Positions 7,979 to 14,315 of a stretch of DNA of 30,964 nt are shown piece after piece. The notes beneath the pieces are model-generated. The model made no database searches. It had not been told where the DNA came from and saw only the letters and a program-made list of their open reading frames with translations. This DNA comes from VRUE01 sp963837735 (GTDB lineage: Bacteria; Actinomycetota; Thermoleophilia; Solirubrobacterales; 70-9): contig CAWIOM010000015.1 in the NCBI GenBank assembly GCA_963837735.1, positions 1 through 30,964 of the forward strand, given 5' to 3'. Both the position numbers and the translations under genes were made by a program. Positions within the stretch are counted from its first letter, which is position 1. Every line of letters begins with the position of its first letter.

Positions 7979-8665
7979 GTGAATCGGCGCTGTCTCGTCC
8001 CCTCCGCCCTCCTCGTCGCGCTGGTGGCGTCGGTCGCGCTGCTACCGGCGGCAGCGGCTTCGGCCGCCGGGCCGGGCGGCGCCCAGGCCAGCAGGAAATG
8101 CCCGAAGGGCAAGAAGCTGGTCGTCGTCAAGAGGCACGGCAAGGTCGTCAGGAAGCACGGCAAGCCGGTGAAGAAGTGCGTGAAGAGGAAGAAGGTCGTG
8201 CCCGCCCCCACGCCGGGGCCCGCCCCGGGACCGGCCTCGCTCTTCGAAGCGCCGGGCCGCGTGCTCGAAGGCAACGACGCCAAGCCCTTCATCGAAAAGT
8301 ATCTGCTCAATTCGACCTTCACCGACTGCATGACCGGGTGGCCTTCGTGCGGCGGATTCGAGAACCGTTACAGCCACTCGAGCAACTTCACCTTCTACAA
8401 GTGCTGGCTGCGGCCGACCTCCGGCTCCGACGTCAAGAGCGTCGGCGAATACGCCCTCGACGGGGCGAAAATCGAAGCGGCCGGGGACTGGTACTTCCGC
8501 GAGCTGATCGCCTGGTACGGCGAATACGACGTCTACGAATGGCACGTCCTGCAGAACGGCGCCGTCGAAGGCTCCAACCAGCCGCACCCGCCGAGCGGGC
8601 CGTTCGAAAAGCTCGACAGCGGCCTCACCTACGTCGGCGGAGTCGCCAAGGACTGCAGCTACTGA
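7979..8665 (+). CDS. Secreted protein with an N-terminal Cys-bracketed Lys/Arg-rich segment
   Basis: A 228-residue protein starting GTG at 7979. Residues 1-30 are a signal peptide (MNRRCLVPSALLVALVASVA then LLPAAAASAA). Residues 40-72 are strongly basic and bracketed by Cys41 and Cys67 (KCPKGKKLVVVKRHG onward). They are followed by a Pro/Ala/Gly linker (75-86) and a C-terminal domain of about 140 residues rich in aromatic residues and Cys (NSTFTDCMTGWPSCGGFENR, FYKCWLRP, WYFRELIAWYGEYDVYEW, AKDCSY at the end). I do not recognise the C-terminal domain. The basic segment resembles the tail of the protein at 2179-3087, although here it sits at the N-terminal side. An extracellular wall- or polymer-associated role is inference. 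It is read from its own promoter and converges on ychF. Confidence 0.75.
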   Translation: MNRRCLVPSALLVALVASVALLPAAAASAAGPGGAQASRKCPKGKKLVVVKRHGKVVRKHGKPVKKCVKRKKVVPAPTPGPAPGPASLFEAPGRVLEGNDAKPFIEKYLLNSTFTDCMTGWPSCGGFENRYSHSSNFTFYKCWLRPTSGSDVKSVGEYALDGAKIEAAGDWYFRELIAWYGEYDVYEWHVLQNGAVEGSNQPHPPSGPFEKLDSGLTYVGGVAKDCSY

Positions 8666-8681
8666 GGTCCTTCGGCCGCGG

Positions 8682-8696
8682 CCGGTCCTCGACCGG
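8682..8696. terminator. Hairpin between convergent genes
   Basis: CCGGTC (8682-8687) and GACCGG (8691-8696) around a CTC loop lie between the stops of the secreted-protein gene and ychF. An adjoining GC-palindrome (CGGCCGCGGCCG, 8673-8684) overlaps it. No U-tract; bidirectional terminator candidate. Confidence 0.35.
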
Positions 8697-8704
8697 GGCG
8701 TCGC

Positions 8705-9781
8705 TCAGACCTTGATCGTGATCACGTCGCCGTCGGCGACGACGTAATCGCGGCCCTCGATTCGCAGCAGGCCCCTGTCGCGGGCCGGCGCATAGCCGCC
8801 GCACTCGACCAGCTCCCGCCAGCCGATCACCTCGGCTTTGACGAATTCGTCCTGGATGTCAGTGTGGATCGTCGCCGCCGACTCCCAGGCGGTGGCGCCG
8901 CGGCGCAGCGGGCGGGCGACGGCTTCCTTGTCCTCGCCGGCGGTGAAGAAGGTGATCAGCTCGAGCAGGTCGTAGGCGGCGCGGACCAGGCGGGTGAGGC
9001 CGGAGCCCTCGACCCCGTAGGACTCGCGCATCTCCTCCGCTTCTGCGGCGTCGAGCTCGGCGAGCTCGCCCTCGATCCGGGCGCTGACCGCGACGACGCC
9101 GGCGCCGACCTGCTCGGCGTGCTCGACGACCTCCGGCGGCGGGTCGGCGTCGCCCTCGTCGACGTTGGCGACGTAGAGGATCGGCTTCGTGGTCAGGGCG
9201 TTGAGCTGGGCCGGGCCGTGGGCGGCGGCATCGGGGACCGGCACCGAGCGGGCGGGCTTGCCTTCGGCGAGCGCCGCGACCACCTTCTCCAGCCAGTCGC
9301 GCTCGGCGATCGCCTCGGCCTCGCCGGTCTTCGCCCCCTTGGCGACCCGGTGCAGGCGGCGCTCGGCCTGCTCGTAGTCGGAGAGGATCAGCTCGGTCTC
9401 GATCGTCTCGATGTCGGCCAGCGGGTCGACCCGGCCGTCGGGATGCGGGACGCCCGAGTCGAGGCTGTGGCAGCGGACGACGTGGCAGATCGCGTCGGTC
9501 TCGCGGATCGAGGCGAGGAACTGGTTTCCAAGCCCCTCCCCCTCCGAGGCGCCCTTGACGAGGCCGGCGATGTCGTGGAAGGAGATCGTCGCCGGCACCA
9601 GCTCCGAGCTGCGCACCGTCTCCCCCACCTGCTCGAGCCGCTCGTCGGGGACCCGGGCGATCGCGACGTTGGGCTCGATCGTCGTGAACGGGTAGTCGCC
9701 GGTCTGGGCGCCGCCCTTGGTCAGCGCGTTGAAGAGGGTCGACTTGCCCGCGTTGGGCAGCCCCACGATCCCGACCTTCAT
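8705..9781 (-). CDS. ychF: Redox-regulated ribosome-binding ATPase YchF (Obg-like)
   Basis: A universally conserved OBG-family P-loop protein that prefers ATP over GTP, binds ribosomes and affects translation and stress responses. Seen here: G1 GLPNAGKSTLFNALTKG at the N-terminus, switch I/G2 DYPFTTIEPNVAIARVPD, G3 FHDIAGLVKGASEGEGLGNQFL, and NVDE in place of the usual NKxD G4, the YchF hallmark tied to ATP use. A coiled-coil insert follows (about residues 125-180) and a C-terminal TGS domain ends with GRDYVVADGDVITIKV. Length 358 is normal (about 360). Its ATG overlaps the stop of the upstream PAP2 gene as ATGA (9781-9778), so the two are probably translationally coupled. Confidence 0.97.
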   Translation of the reverse strand: MKVGIVGLPNAGKSTLFNALTKGGAQTGDYPFTTIEPNVAIARVPDERLEQVGETVRSSELVPATISFHDIAGLVKGASEGEGLGNQFLASIRETDAICHVVRCHSLDSGVPHPDGRVDPLADIETIETELILSDYEQAERRLHRVAKGAKTGEAEAIAERDWLEKVVAALAEGKPARSVPVPDAAAHGPAQLNALTTKPILYVANVDEGDADPPPEVVEHAEQVGAGVVAVSARIEGELAELDAAEAEEMRESYGVEGSGLTRLVRAAYDLLELITFFTAGEDKEAVARPLRRGATAWESAATIHTDIQDEFVKAEVIGWRELVECGGYAPARDRGLLRIEGRDYVVADGDVITIKV

Positions 9782-10272
9782 AGGGAGAGGGGGACGAGTA
9801 GGCCGAGGGCGATGCCGAGGACGGCGCCGGCAAGGACGTCGGAGGGATAGTGCATGCCGAGGTAGGGGCGGCCGAGCGAGAGGGCGAGCGCGAGCGCGAA
9901 GGCGAGCGCCCCGACCTCGTCGACCCGCGTCATCGCCGTGGCGACGGCGAACGACGAGGTCGCATGGGCGGAGGGGAAGCTGAGCGAGCTCGGGGCGCCG
10001 CCGAGCGGCGGCAGGCCCTCGAGGACCGGACGGGGCCGTTTGACGAGCAGCTTGACCGCGTAGTTGAGGCCGATCGCGAGCGGCCCGAGCGCGGCACAGA
10101 TCAGCCAGGCCTCGCGGTTGGAGGAATCGAGCGCCGCGAGGACGACATTGAGGGCGAGCCAGATCGCGCCGTTGTTCCCCGCCCGGCCCAGGACCCGCAT
10201 CGCCCCCTCGAGGGCAGGGGTGTGCCCGCGGGTGCGCATCGTGCGCAGCACGGCCAGGTCGGCGTTCTTCAC
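9778..10272 (-). CDS. PAP2-superfamily membrane phosphatase
   Basis: A small (164 aa) integral membrane phosphatase of the PAP2/undecaprenyl-diphosphatase type, probably hydrolysing a lipid phosphate at the outer face of the membrane. The three PAP2 signatures are present: KLLVKRPRP (C1, about residues 74-82), SFPSAHATSSF (C2) and GRPYLGMHYPSDVLAG (C3, with the active-site His and Asp). The last helix GAVLGIALGLLVPLSL closes the domain. The N-terminal MKNADLAVLRTMRTRGHTP resembles the leading helix of bacterial PAP2 proteins. The gene starts 38 bases from the divergent BtrH-like gene and overlaps ychF by four bases. The lipid substrate cannot be told from sequence. Confidence 0.9.
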   Translation of the reverse strand: MKNADLAVLRTMRTRGHTPALEGAMRVLGRAGNNGAIWLALNVVLAALDSSNREAWLICAALGPLAIGLNYAVKLLVKRPRPVLEGLPPLGGAPSSLSFPSAHATSSFAVATAMTRVDEVGALAFALALALSLGRPYLGMHYPSDVLAGAVLGIALGLLVPLSL

Positions 10273-10310
10273 GCGGCGTTCCTCACGGCGGCGCAGGATA
10301 ATCGGCTTCG

Positions 10311-11282
10311 ATGCCCTCGGTCCCCGGCTACACGCACATCCCCGGCCACCACTGCGGCTCGACCGCGCTCCGCAACCTGCTCGGCTTCCACGGCGTCGAG
10401 ATCTCGGAGGAGATGGCGTTCGGCCTGGGGGCGGGCGCCTGCTTCTATTACGTCACCCTCGAGGACGCCTCGCCGAGCCGCTGGTTCAACGGGCGCACCG
10501 CCCGCCTCGAGGAGAACTTCGACGAGCTGACCGGCGCGGCGCTCGAGCTGCGCACCTTCGAGGAGGGCGACGACGACGCCTGGGAGGCGGCACGAGCGGT
10601 CGTCGACGCGGGCCGGCCGGTGCTCCTGCTGACCGACCTCTACCACCTCGACCATTACGGCAACTCCGCCCATTTCCCCGGCCACGCGGTCGTCCTCGCC
10701 GGCTACGACGACGAGGTTGCCCTGCTCTCCGACACCGGCTTCGAGGAGCTGCAGAGGACGCGGCTCGAGAACCTCGACCGGGCCCGCCACAGCAGCCATC
10801 CCGCCTACCCCCTCTCCGGCCACATGTTCACGGCCTCCGGCGAGGGCGTCTCCGACGAGCGGCTGCGCGAGGCGATCCCGGCGGCGATCGAGCGCGCCGC
10901 GACGGCGATGGTCGAGCCCGAGATCCGCGAGTTCTCCGGCCTCGACGCCGTCCGCAGACTCGCCGAGGAGGCGGGCAGCTGGCCCGAGTCCGCCGAGGAC
11001 TGGCAGTGGTGCGCCCGCTTCGGCTACCAGGTGATCGAGCGCCGCGGAACCGGCGGCGGCGCCTTCCGGCTCATGTATTCGCGCTTCCTCGAGGAGGCCG
11101 GGCGGCCCGAGGCGACGCTGGCGGCCACCGCCGCGGCGCGCTGGACCGAGCTCGCCGGCGCCTTCCACGCCGCCAGCGAGAGTGAGGAGCCGGAGCTCGG
11201 ACTGTGGCGGGCCGTCGACGGTGCCGCCCGCGCCGTCTTCGAGGCCGAGCAGAGCCTCTGGACCGCGCTCGCCGAGGCGTAG
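10311..11282 (+). CDS. BtrH N-terminal domain / DUF4872 protein (cysteine-peptidase-like fold)
   Basis: The N-terminus GYTHIPGHHCGSTALRNLLGFHG, with HGVEISEEMAFGLGAGACFYYV following, is the characteristic start of the butirosin BtrH N-terminal domain, which has a C39-peptidase-like Cys/His arrangement. Here Cys16 and the His in PGHAVVLAGYDDEVALLSD are the likely active-site residues. The C-terminal half (AYPLSGHMFTASGEGVSDER to the end) corresponds to DUF4872. BtrH itself transfers an acyl group from an acyl carrier protein to an aminoglycoside. No antibiotic-type cluster is visible around this copy, so its substrate is unknown; peptide or acyl-transfer chemistry is inference. 323 residues, complete, ATG start at 10311, with a short divergent gap to the PAP2 gene. 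Confidence 0.85.
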   Translation: MPSVPGYTHIPGHHCGSTALRNLLGFHGVEISEEMAFGLGAGACFYYVTLEDASPSRWFNGRTARLEENFDELTGAALELRTFEEGDDDAWEAARAVVDAGRPVLLLTDLYHLDHYGNSAHFPGHAVVLAGYDDEVALLSDTGFEELQRTRLENLDRARHSSHPAYPLSGHMFTASGEGVSDERLREAIPAAIERAATAMVEPEIREFSGLDAVRRLAEEAGSWPESAEDWQWCARFGYQVIERRGTGGGAFRLMYSRFLEEAGRPEATLAATAAARWTELAGAFHAASESEEPELGLWRAVDGAARAVFEAEQSLWTALAEA

Positions 11283-11923
11283 CCGTGCCCGGCTAACGCC
11301 GCGTCCTCAGCCGACGGCGTGAGCCGCGCCACGTACCCGAACCAGTAGCCCGACTCGTCCTCGTAGGAGAGGCCGGCCTCCTCGCCCTGGCGCCGCAGGG
11401 CCGCCTGGGTGGTGAAATGGGGGTCGCCGAAGAGCTCGCCGGCCAGGAGCCGGCCGCCCGGCTTGAGCACGCGGCGGATCTCGCGCAGCGCCGCGACAGG
11501 GTCGGGGATCTCACCGAGCACGGCGTTGAGGACGACGGCGTCGATCGATGCGTCCTCGTAGGCGAGCGCGGTGGCGTCGCCCTGGGTCGGGACGACGTTC
11601 TCGAGCCCGCGCTCGCCGGCCCGGCGCATCGTGTGGTCGAGGAACTCCTGCTGGAGGTCGAAGATCTCGATCGTTCCCTCGGGGCCGACCCACTCGGCCA
11701 TGTCGAGGGTGTAGTAGCCGGTGCCCGGGCCGATCTCCAGCACCCGCTCGCCGGGTTGGGGGCGCATCACATAGTGGAGGCGCTCGCGGGTGACGATCGG
11801 GTGCGGCGCTTCGACCCAGAAGCGCTGACCGTAGGGGCAGGCCGAGGGATTGGCTCGCCACCAGAGGGCGGCGCCGACGGTCGCCGCGGCCCCGAGGCCG
11901 AGAAGCGTGCGGGCCCGCATCAC
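11024..11923 (-). CDS. SAM-dependent methyltransferase (class I, UbiE-like); C-terminal part of the frame doubtful
   Basis: A class I methyltransferase with an N-terminal membrane anchor (LLGLGAAATVGAALWWRAN). Motifs: VLEIGPGTGYYTLDMAEWVG (motif I, SAM binding), IEIFDLQQEFLDHTMRRAG (motif II acidic residue), PTQGDATALAYEDASIDAV, and REIRRVLKPGGRLLAGELFG (motif III region). Recognisable sequence ends at about YWFGYVARLT (near 11310). Beyond that the frame reads about 260 bases antisense to the BtrH-like gene as Ala/Ser/Pro-rich sequence, which is suspicious. A one-base indel near 11300-11320 would end the protein at TAG 11295-11293, giving about 210 residues, the usual size. It starts four bases inside the upstream 72-aa gene (ATGA, 11923-11920). 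Substrate unknown. Confidence 0.8.
   Translation of the reverse strand: MMRARTLLGLGAAATVGAALWWRANPSACPYGQRFWVEAPHPIVTRERLHYVMRPQPGERVLEIGPGTGYYTLDMAEWVGPEGTIEIFDLQQEFLDHTMRRAGERGLENVVPTQGDATALAYEDASIDAVVLNAVLGEIPDPVAALREIRRVLKPGGRLLAGELFGDPHFTTQAALRRQGEEAGLSYEDESGYWFGYVARLTPSAEDAALAGHGYASASAVQRLCSASKTARAAPSTARHSPSSGSSLSLAAWKAPASSVQRAAAVAASVASGRPASSRKREYMSRKAPPPVPRRSITW
11280..11295 (+). terminator. Hairpin overlapping the stop of the BtrH-like gene
   Basis: TAGCCG (11280-11285) and CGGCTA (11290-11295) are perfect 6-bp arms around TGCC. The left arm contains the TAG stop. On the minus strand the right arm supplies a TAG (11295-11293) in the frame next to that of the methyltransferase, so it may have served both convergent genes. 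Confidence 0.35.
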
Positions 11924-12138
11924 TCCGAGCCGAAGCCGACGCGCCCCTCGCCCGAGGCGACGCGCAGGAAGGCGACCTTGCCGAGGTGGACAGTGAGGGT
12001 CCCGTCCTCGGTCTCGACGTCGTGCCAGCCACTCTTGTCGAGTTGCTTGCGGAAGCTCTTCAGCTCGCCGTCGCTGAGCTTGACGGCGACGACCTGACCC
12101 CCCTCGAATCCGATCTCGACCTTCTGTGCGTCGGCCAT
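11920..12138 (-). CDS. Conserved-looking small protein (72 aa) of unknown function
   Basis: A short protein, MADAQKVEIGFEGGQVVAVK to VASGEGRVGFGSE, predicted soluble with alternating beta strands and one helix. The pattern VEIGFEGGQVVAVKLSDGEL with TEDGTLTVHLGKVAFLRVA looks like a small beta-barrel or sandwich; I do not recognise the family. Its start shares one base with the stop of the methylmalonyl-CoA epimerase gene (TGATG) and its stop overlaps the methyltransferase start (ATGA). It is therefore locked into a translationally coupled operon, which is the main reason to accept it as real. Confidence 0.7.
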   Translation of the reverse strand: MADAQKVEIGFEGGQVVAVKLSDGELKSFRKQLDKSGWHDVETEDGTLTVHLGKVAFLRVASGEGRVGFGSE

Positions 12139-12551
12139 CAGTGCTCTCCTTCGGCGGGTTCGACGATCTCGGTCAGCACGCTGCCGGTGCTGCGCGGGTG
12201 CAGGAAGGCGACGCGGCTCTCGCGGATCCCGACCCGCGGCTCGCTGTCGATCAGCTCGATGCCGGCCGTGGCCAGCTTCGCCAGGGTCGCGTCGATGTCG
12301 TCGACCGCGTAGGCGACGTGATGCAGGCCGGGGCCCTTGCGGGCGAGGAACCTGCCGACCGCGGTCTCCGGGCCGAGCGGCGCCAGCAGCTCGACGTGGC
12401 CCTCGCCGACGTCGAGCAGCACCGCCTCGACGCCCTGGTCCTCGACCGTCTCGCGGTGGGCGAGCGGCATCTCGAAGGCCTTCTCATAGAGCTCGAGGGC
12501 GGCGTCGAGGTCCTCGACGGCGACGCCGATGTGGTCGATCCTTCCGAACAT
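12138..12551 (-). CDS. mce: Methylmalonyl-CoA epimerase (VOC superfamily)
   Basis: Converts (S)- to (R)-methylmalonyl-CoA, linking propionyl-CoA carboxylation to the mutase. VOC fold with two beta-alpha-beta-beta-beta repeats: IDHIGVAVEDLDAALELYE opens the first, with the metal-ligand His, and LHHVAYAVDDIDATLAKLA opens the second, with the next His. The C-terminal strand VLTEIVEP supplies the Glu ligand. GRFLARKGPGLHHVAY and GIELIDSEPRVGIRESRVAFLHP, with the G-S-V-L that follows, are typical of the epimerase rather than glyoxalase I. ATG at 12551 (MFGRIDHIGVAV) is preferred; the frame is open nine codons further but into the preceding gene. 137 residues, normal. No mutase gene lies in the window. 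Confidence 0.9.
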   Translation of the reverse strand: MFGRIDHIGVAVEDLDAALELYEKAFEMPLAHRETVEDQGVEAVLLDVGEGHVELLAPLGPETAVGRFLARKGPGLHHVAYAVDDIDATLAKLATAGIELIDSEPRVGIRESRVAFLHPRSTGSVLTEIVEPAEGEH

Positions 12552-12561
12552 CGGCGGCAGT

Positions 12562-13353
12562 CTATGCGCCCTCGACACGAAGGATCTCGGCCAGCGCCGC
12601 GATCCCGACCTCGAGCTGCTCGGAGGTCGGCTCCTTCGTCGCCAGGTGGCGCTGGATCTCGCGACCGGGGGTGTGGAACGCCTCGGCCAGAGGGGCGCCG
12701 TGATGGCGGTCGCTCCAGGCGAACATCTCGACGGCGAGCGAGGCGCCGCCGAGGCCGACCCCGGCGCGGGCCAGGGGCCCCGGCTTCTCGACCAGCCGCT
12801 CGAGCAGGACCGTGCCGCCGGCGGAGAGCAGCATCATCGGCACGACGAGGTTGGAGCCGCAGCGGTCGTGCTCCTTGGGAACCGAGGCCGGGTCGTCGAT
12901 CCCCTGCTCATAGGCGGCGATCGCCTTGTGCTCGACCCCGTGGTAGGCGGCCAGGTCGCGGTCGGAGAGAGCGGCCATCGCCGGAATCACGCCGAGCGCC
13001 TGGACGACGCCCTCGCGCATCGCCGAGGTGCGGACGCGGCGGCGCAGGACCGATGTGGCCAGAAGCGTGGCGACGATCGCGGCGACGACGCGCGGGTCCT
13101 CGAAGGGAAGGCGGGCGGCGGGCAGGCGGCGGCGGACCATCGGCAGGACGACCAGCGCCTCGGCGAGCTTGAGCGGGCCGCGCAGGCCCGGCACCCGGGC
13201 CGTCAGCTTCGGCGCCAGTTCCGGTTTGCGCTCAGAGGCGACCTCGATCGCCCCGCCCCTGGCGCGCACCGCGGCGGCCCAGTGGGTCGGCCCGTGGATC
13301 AGGAGGCCGTTGCGGAGCGCCATGCCACCGAGTCGGAGCCTGTCGTCGGCCAT
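12562..13353 (-). CDS. DUF1385 family protein
   Basis: A 263-residue DUF1385 protein. The diagnostic segment is AAYHGVEHKAIAAYEQGIDD, followed by KEHDRCGSNLVVPMMLLSAG, a conserved His/Glu/His plus Cys arrangement. Early residues RLGGMALRNGLLIHGPTHWA match the family's typical N-terminal GGxxxxxGVxxRGP-type motif. Two or more hydrophobic helices (VVAAIVATLLATSVL, VVPMMLLSAGGTVLL) suggest membrane association. The biochemical function is not known to me. ATG at 13353 is chosen because GGAG lies just upstream and the family N-terminus begins there; the frame is open further back only as antisense of the TauE gene. The stop of the upstream permease gene is 17 bases away and mce follows within ten bases, so these are one transcription unit. 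Confidence 0.85.
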   Translation of the reverse strand: MADDRLRLGGMALRNGLLIHGPTHWAAAVRARGGAIEVASERKPELAPKLTARVPGLRGPLKLAEALVVLPMVRRRLPAARLPFEDPRVVAAIVATLLATSVLRRRVRTSAMREGVVQALGVIPAMAALSDRDLAAYHGVEHKAIAAYEQGIDDPASVPKEHDRCGSNLVVPMMLLSAGGTVLLERLVEKPGPLARAGVGLGGASLAVEMFAWSDRHHGAPLAEAFHTPGREIQRHLATKEPTSEQLEVGIAALAEILRVEGA

Positions 13354-13370
13354 CGCTCCAAGATAGACGG

Positions 13371-14120
13371 TCAGCCGATCGCGGCCTCGAGCCCGAGCGA
13401 GATCCCGGCGACGATCAGGATCGCGGAGATCGTCCGCAGCAGCGCCCCGTCGTCGAGCCGGCCGGTGAGCTGGGCGCCGATCCAGGCGCCGGGGACAGCG
13501 CCGGCGCAGCCCGCCGCCAGCAGTCCCCAATCGACGCCCCCCGCGAGGTGGCCGATCAGGCCGCCGACGCCGACCACCACGCCGGTCGCCGCATTGGTCC
13601 CGACAGCCGTCCTCGGCGTGCTGCCCAGCCACCTGACCATCGCCGGGAGGCGCAGGGTGCCGAGGATCAGCCCGACGAGGCCGCCGAGGACGCCGACGCA
13701 GAAGGCGATCGAGACCGCGGCGACGGTGCCGCCGGCAGCCGTCGGATTCGGTGGCGCGTCGAGCCGGCGGCGGATTTCGAAGGCGCCGTAGAAGACGACG
13801 AGCGCGATCGTGGCGAGCAGCAGGCGCTGGGGCAGGAGCCCGGAAACCACCCCGCCGAGGATGCCGCCGAGGAGCGACGGCGGCGCCATCAGCCAGAACA
13901 GGCGCCAATCGATCCGCCCGCCGCGCCAGTGGGCGATCGACGCGGTCAGGGCGGAGGCGGCGCTGACCGCGACGTTGGCGCCCGCCCCGGCCGCCGCCGA
14001 GGAGGAGAACTGGAGCACGACCGGCAGGCGCAGGTTCCCCAGGACGAGCCCCGCGACCCCTCCGGCGACGGCGACCGCGAACGACCAGGCGGCGACGCAG
14101 AGCAGCTCGACAGGCGACAT
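13371..14120 (-). CDS. TauE/SafE (TSUP) family membrane permease
   Basis: A 249-residue polytopic membrane protein of the TSUP family, thought to export sulfite, sulfoacetate or other small organosulfur anions. The internal duplication typical of the family is visible: FAVAVAGGVAGLVLGNLRLP near the N-terminus and GVLGGLVGLILGTLRLPAMV in the second half, each followed by a small-residue segment (NVAVSAASALTASIAHWRGG and NAATGVVVGVGGLIGHLAGG). About seven or eight hydrophobic helices. First gene of the minus-strand group leading to DUF1385, mce, the 72-aa protein and the methyltransferase. The upstream gap holds two strong hairpins. The transported ion cannot be told from sequence. Confidence 0.88.
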   Translation of the reverse strand: MSPVELLCVAAWSFAVAVAGGVAGLVLGNLRLPVVLQFSSSAAAGAGANVAVSAASALTASIAHWRGGRIDWRLFWLMAPPSLLGGILGGVVSGLLPQRLLLATIALVVFYGAFEIRRRLDAPPNPTAAGGTVAAVSIAFCVGVLGGLVGLILGTLRLPAMVRWLGSTPRTAVGTNAATGVVVGVGGLIGHLAGGVDWGLLAAGCAGAVPGAWIGAQLTGRLDDGALLRTISAILIVAGISLGLEAAIG

Positions 14121-14147
14121 GACCGTGGCAGCCTACGACCCCGCACG

Positions 14148-14180
14148 CTCGACGACCGCGTTCTTGGCGCGGTCGTCGAG
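14148..14180. repeat. Perfect 13-bp inverted repeat, upstream of the TauE-like gene
   Basis: CTCGACGACCGCG (14148-14160) and CGCGGTCGTCGAG (14168-14180) pair perfectly around a 7-base loop. It lies 28 bases upstream of the permease start. On the plus strand it is followed by a C/T-rich stretch ending TTTTT (14197-14201). On the minus strand, the direction of both neighbours, no U-tract follows. Terminator, attenuator or operator are all possible. Confidence 0.6.
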
Positions 14181-14205
14181 TTCCCCCTGATTCCCCTTTT
14201 TAGTT

Positions 14206-14240
14206 CCGGCCGGAGGCCCCCAGTCCAGGCCTCCGGCCGG
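14206..14240. repeat. Second perfect 13-bp inverted repeat between rarA and the TauE-like gene
   Basis: CCGGCCGGAGGCC (14206-14218) and GGCCTCCGGCCGG (14228-14240) pair perfectly around a 9-base loop. On the minus strand it lies about 75 bases after the rarA stop and so is a candidate rarA terminator, but it is followed by an A-run rather than a U-run. The rest of the gap (14241-14315) shows no gene. Confidence 0.6.
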
Positions 14241-14315
14241 TGTGTCGGCTCTCCCTGGCTCTAGCTTGGAAAGCCGCTCTAGAAACCCGAGGGATTACAA
14301 GAAGTTGCGCCCGTA

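Noticed and set aside
14241..14315. Possible tRNA or tmRNA in the rarA-TauE gap
   Set aside because: No T-loop GTTCGAATC-type sequence and no cloverleaf; only short imperfect pairing seen.
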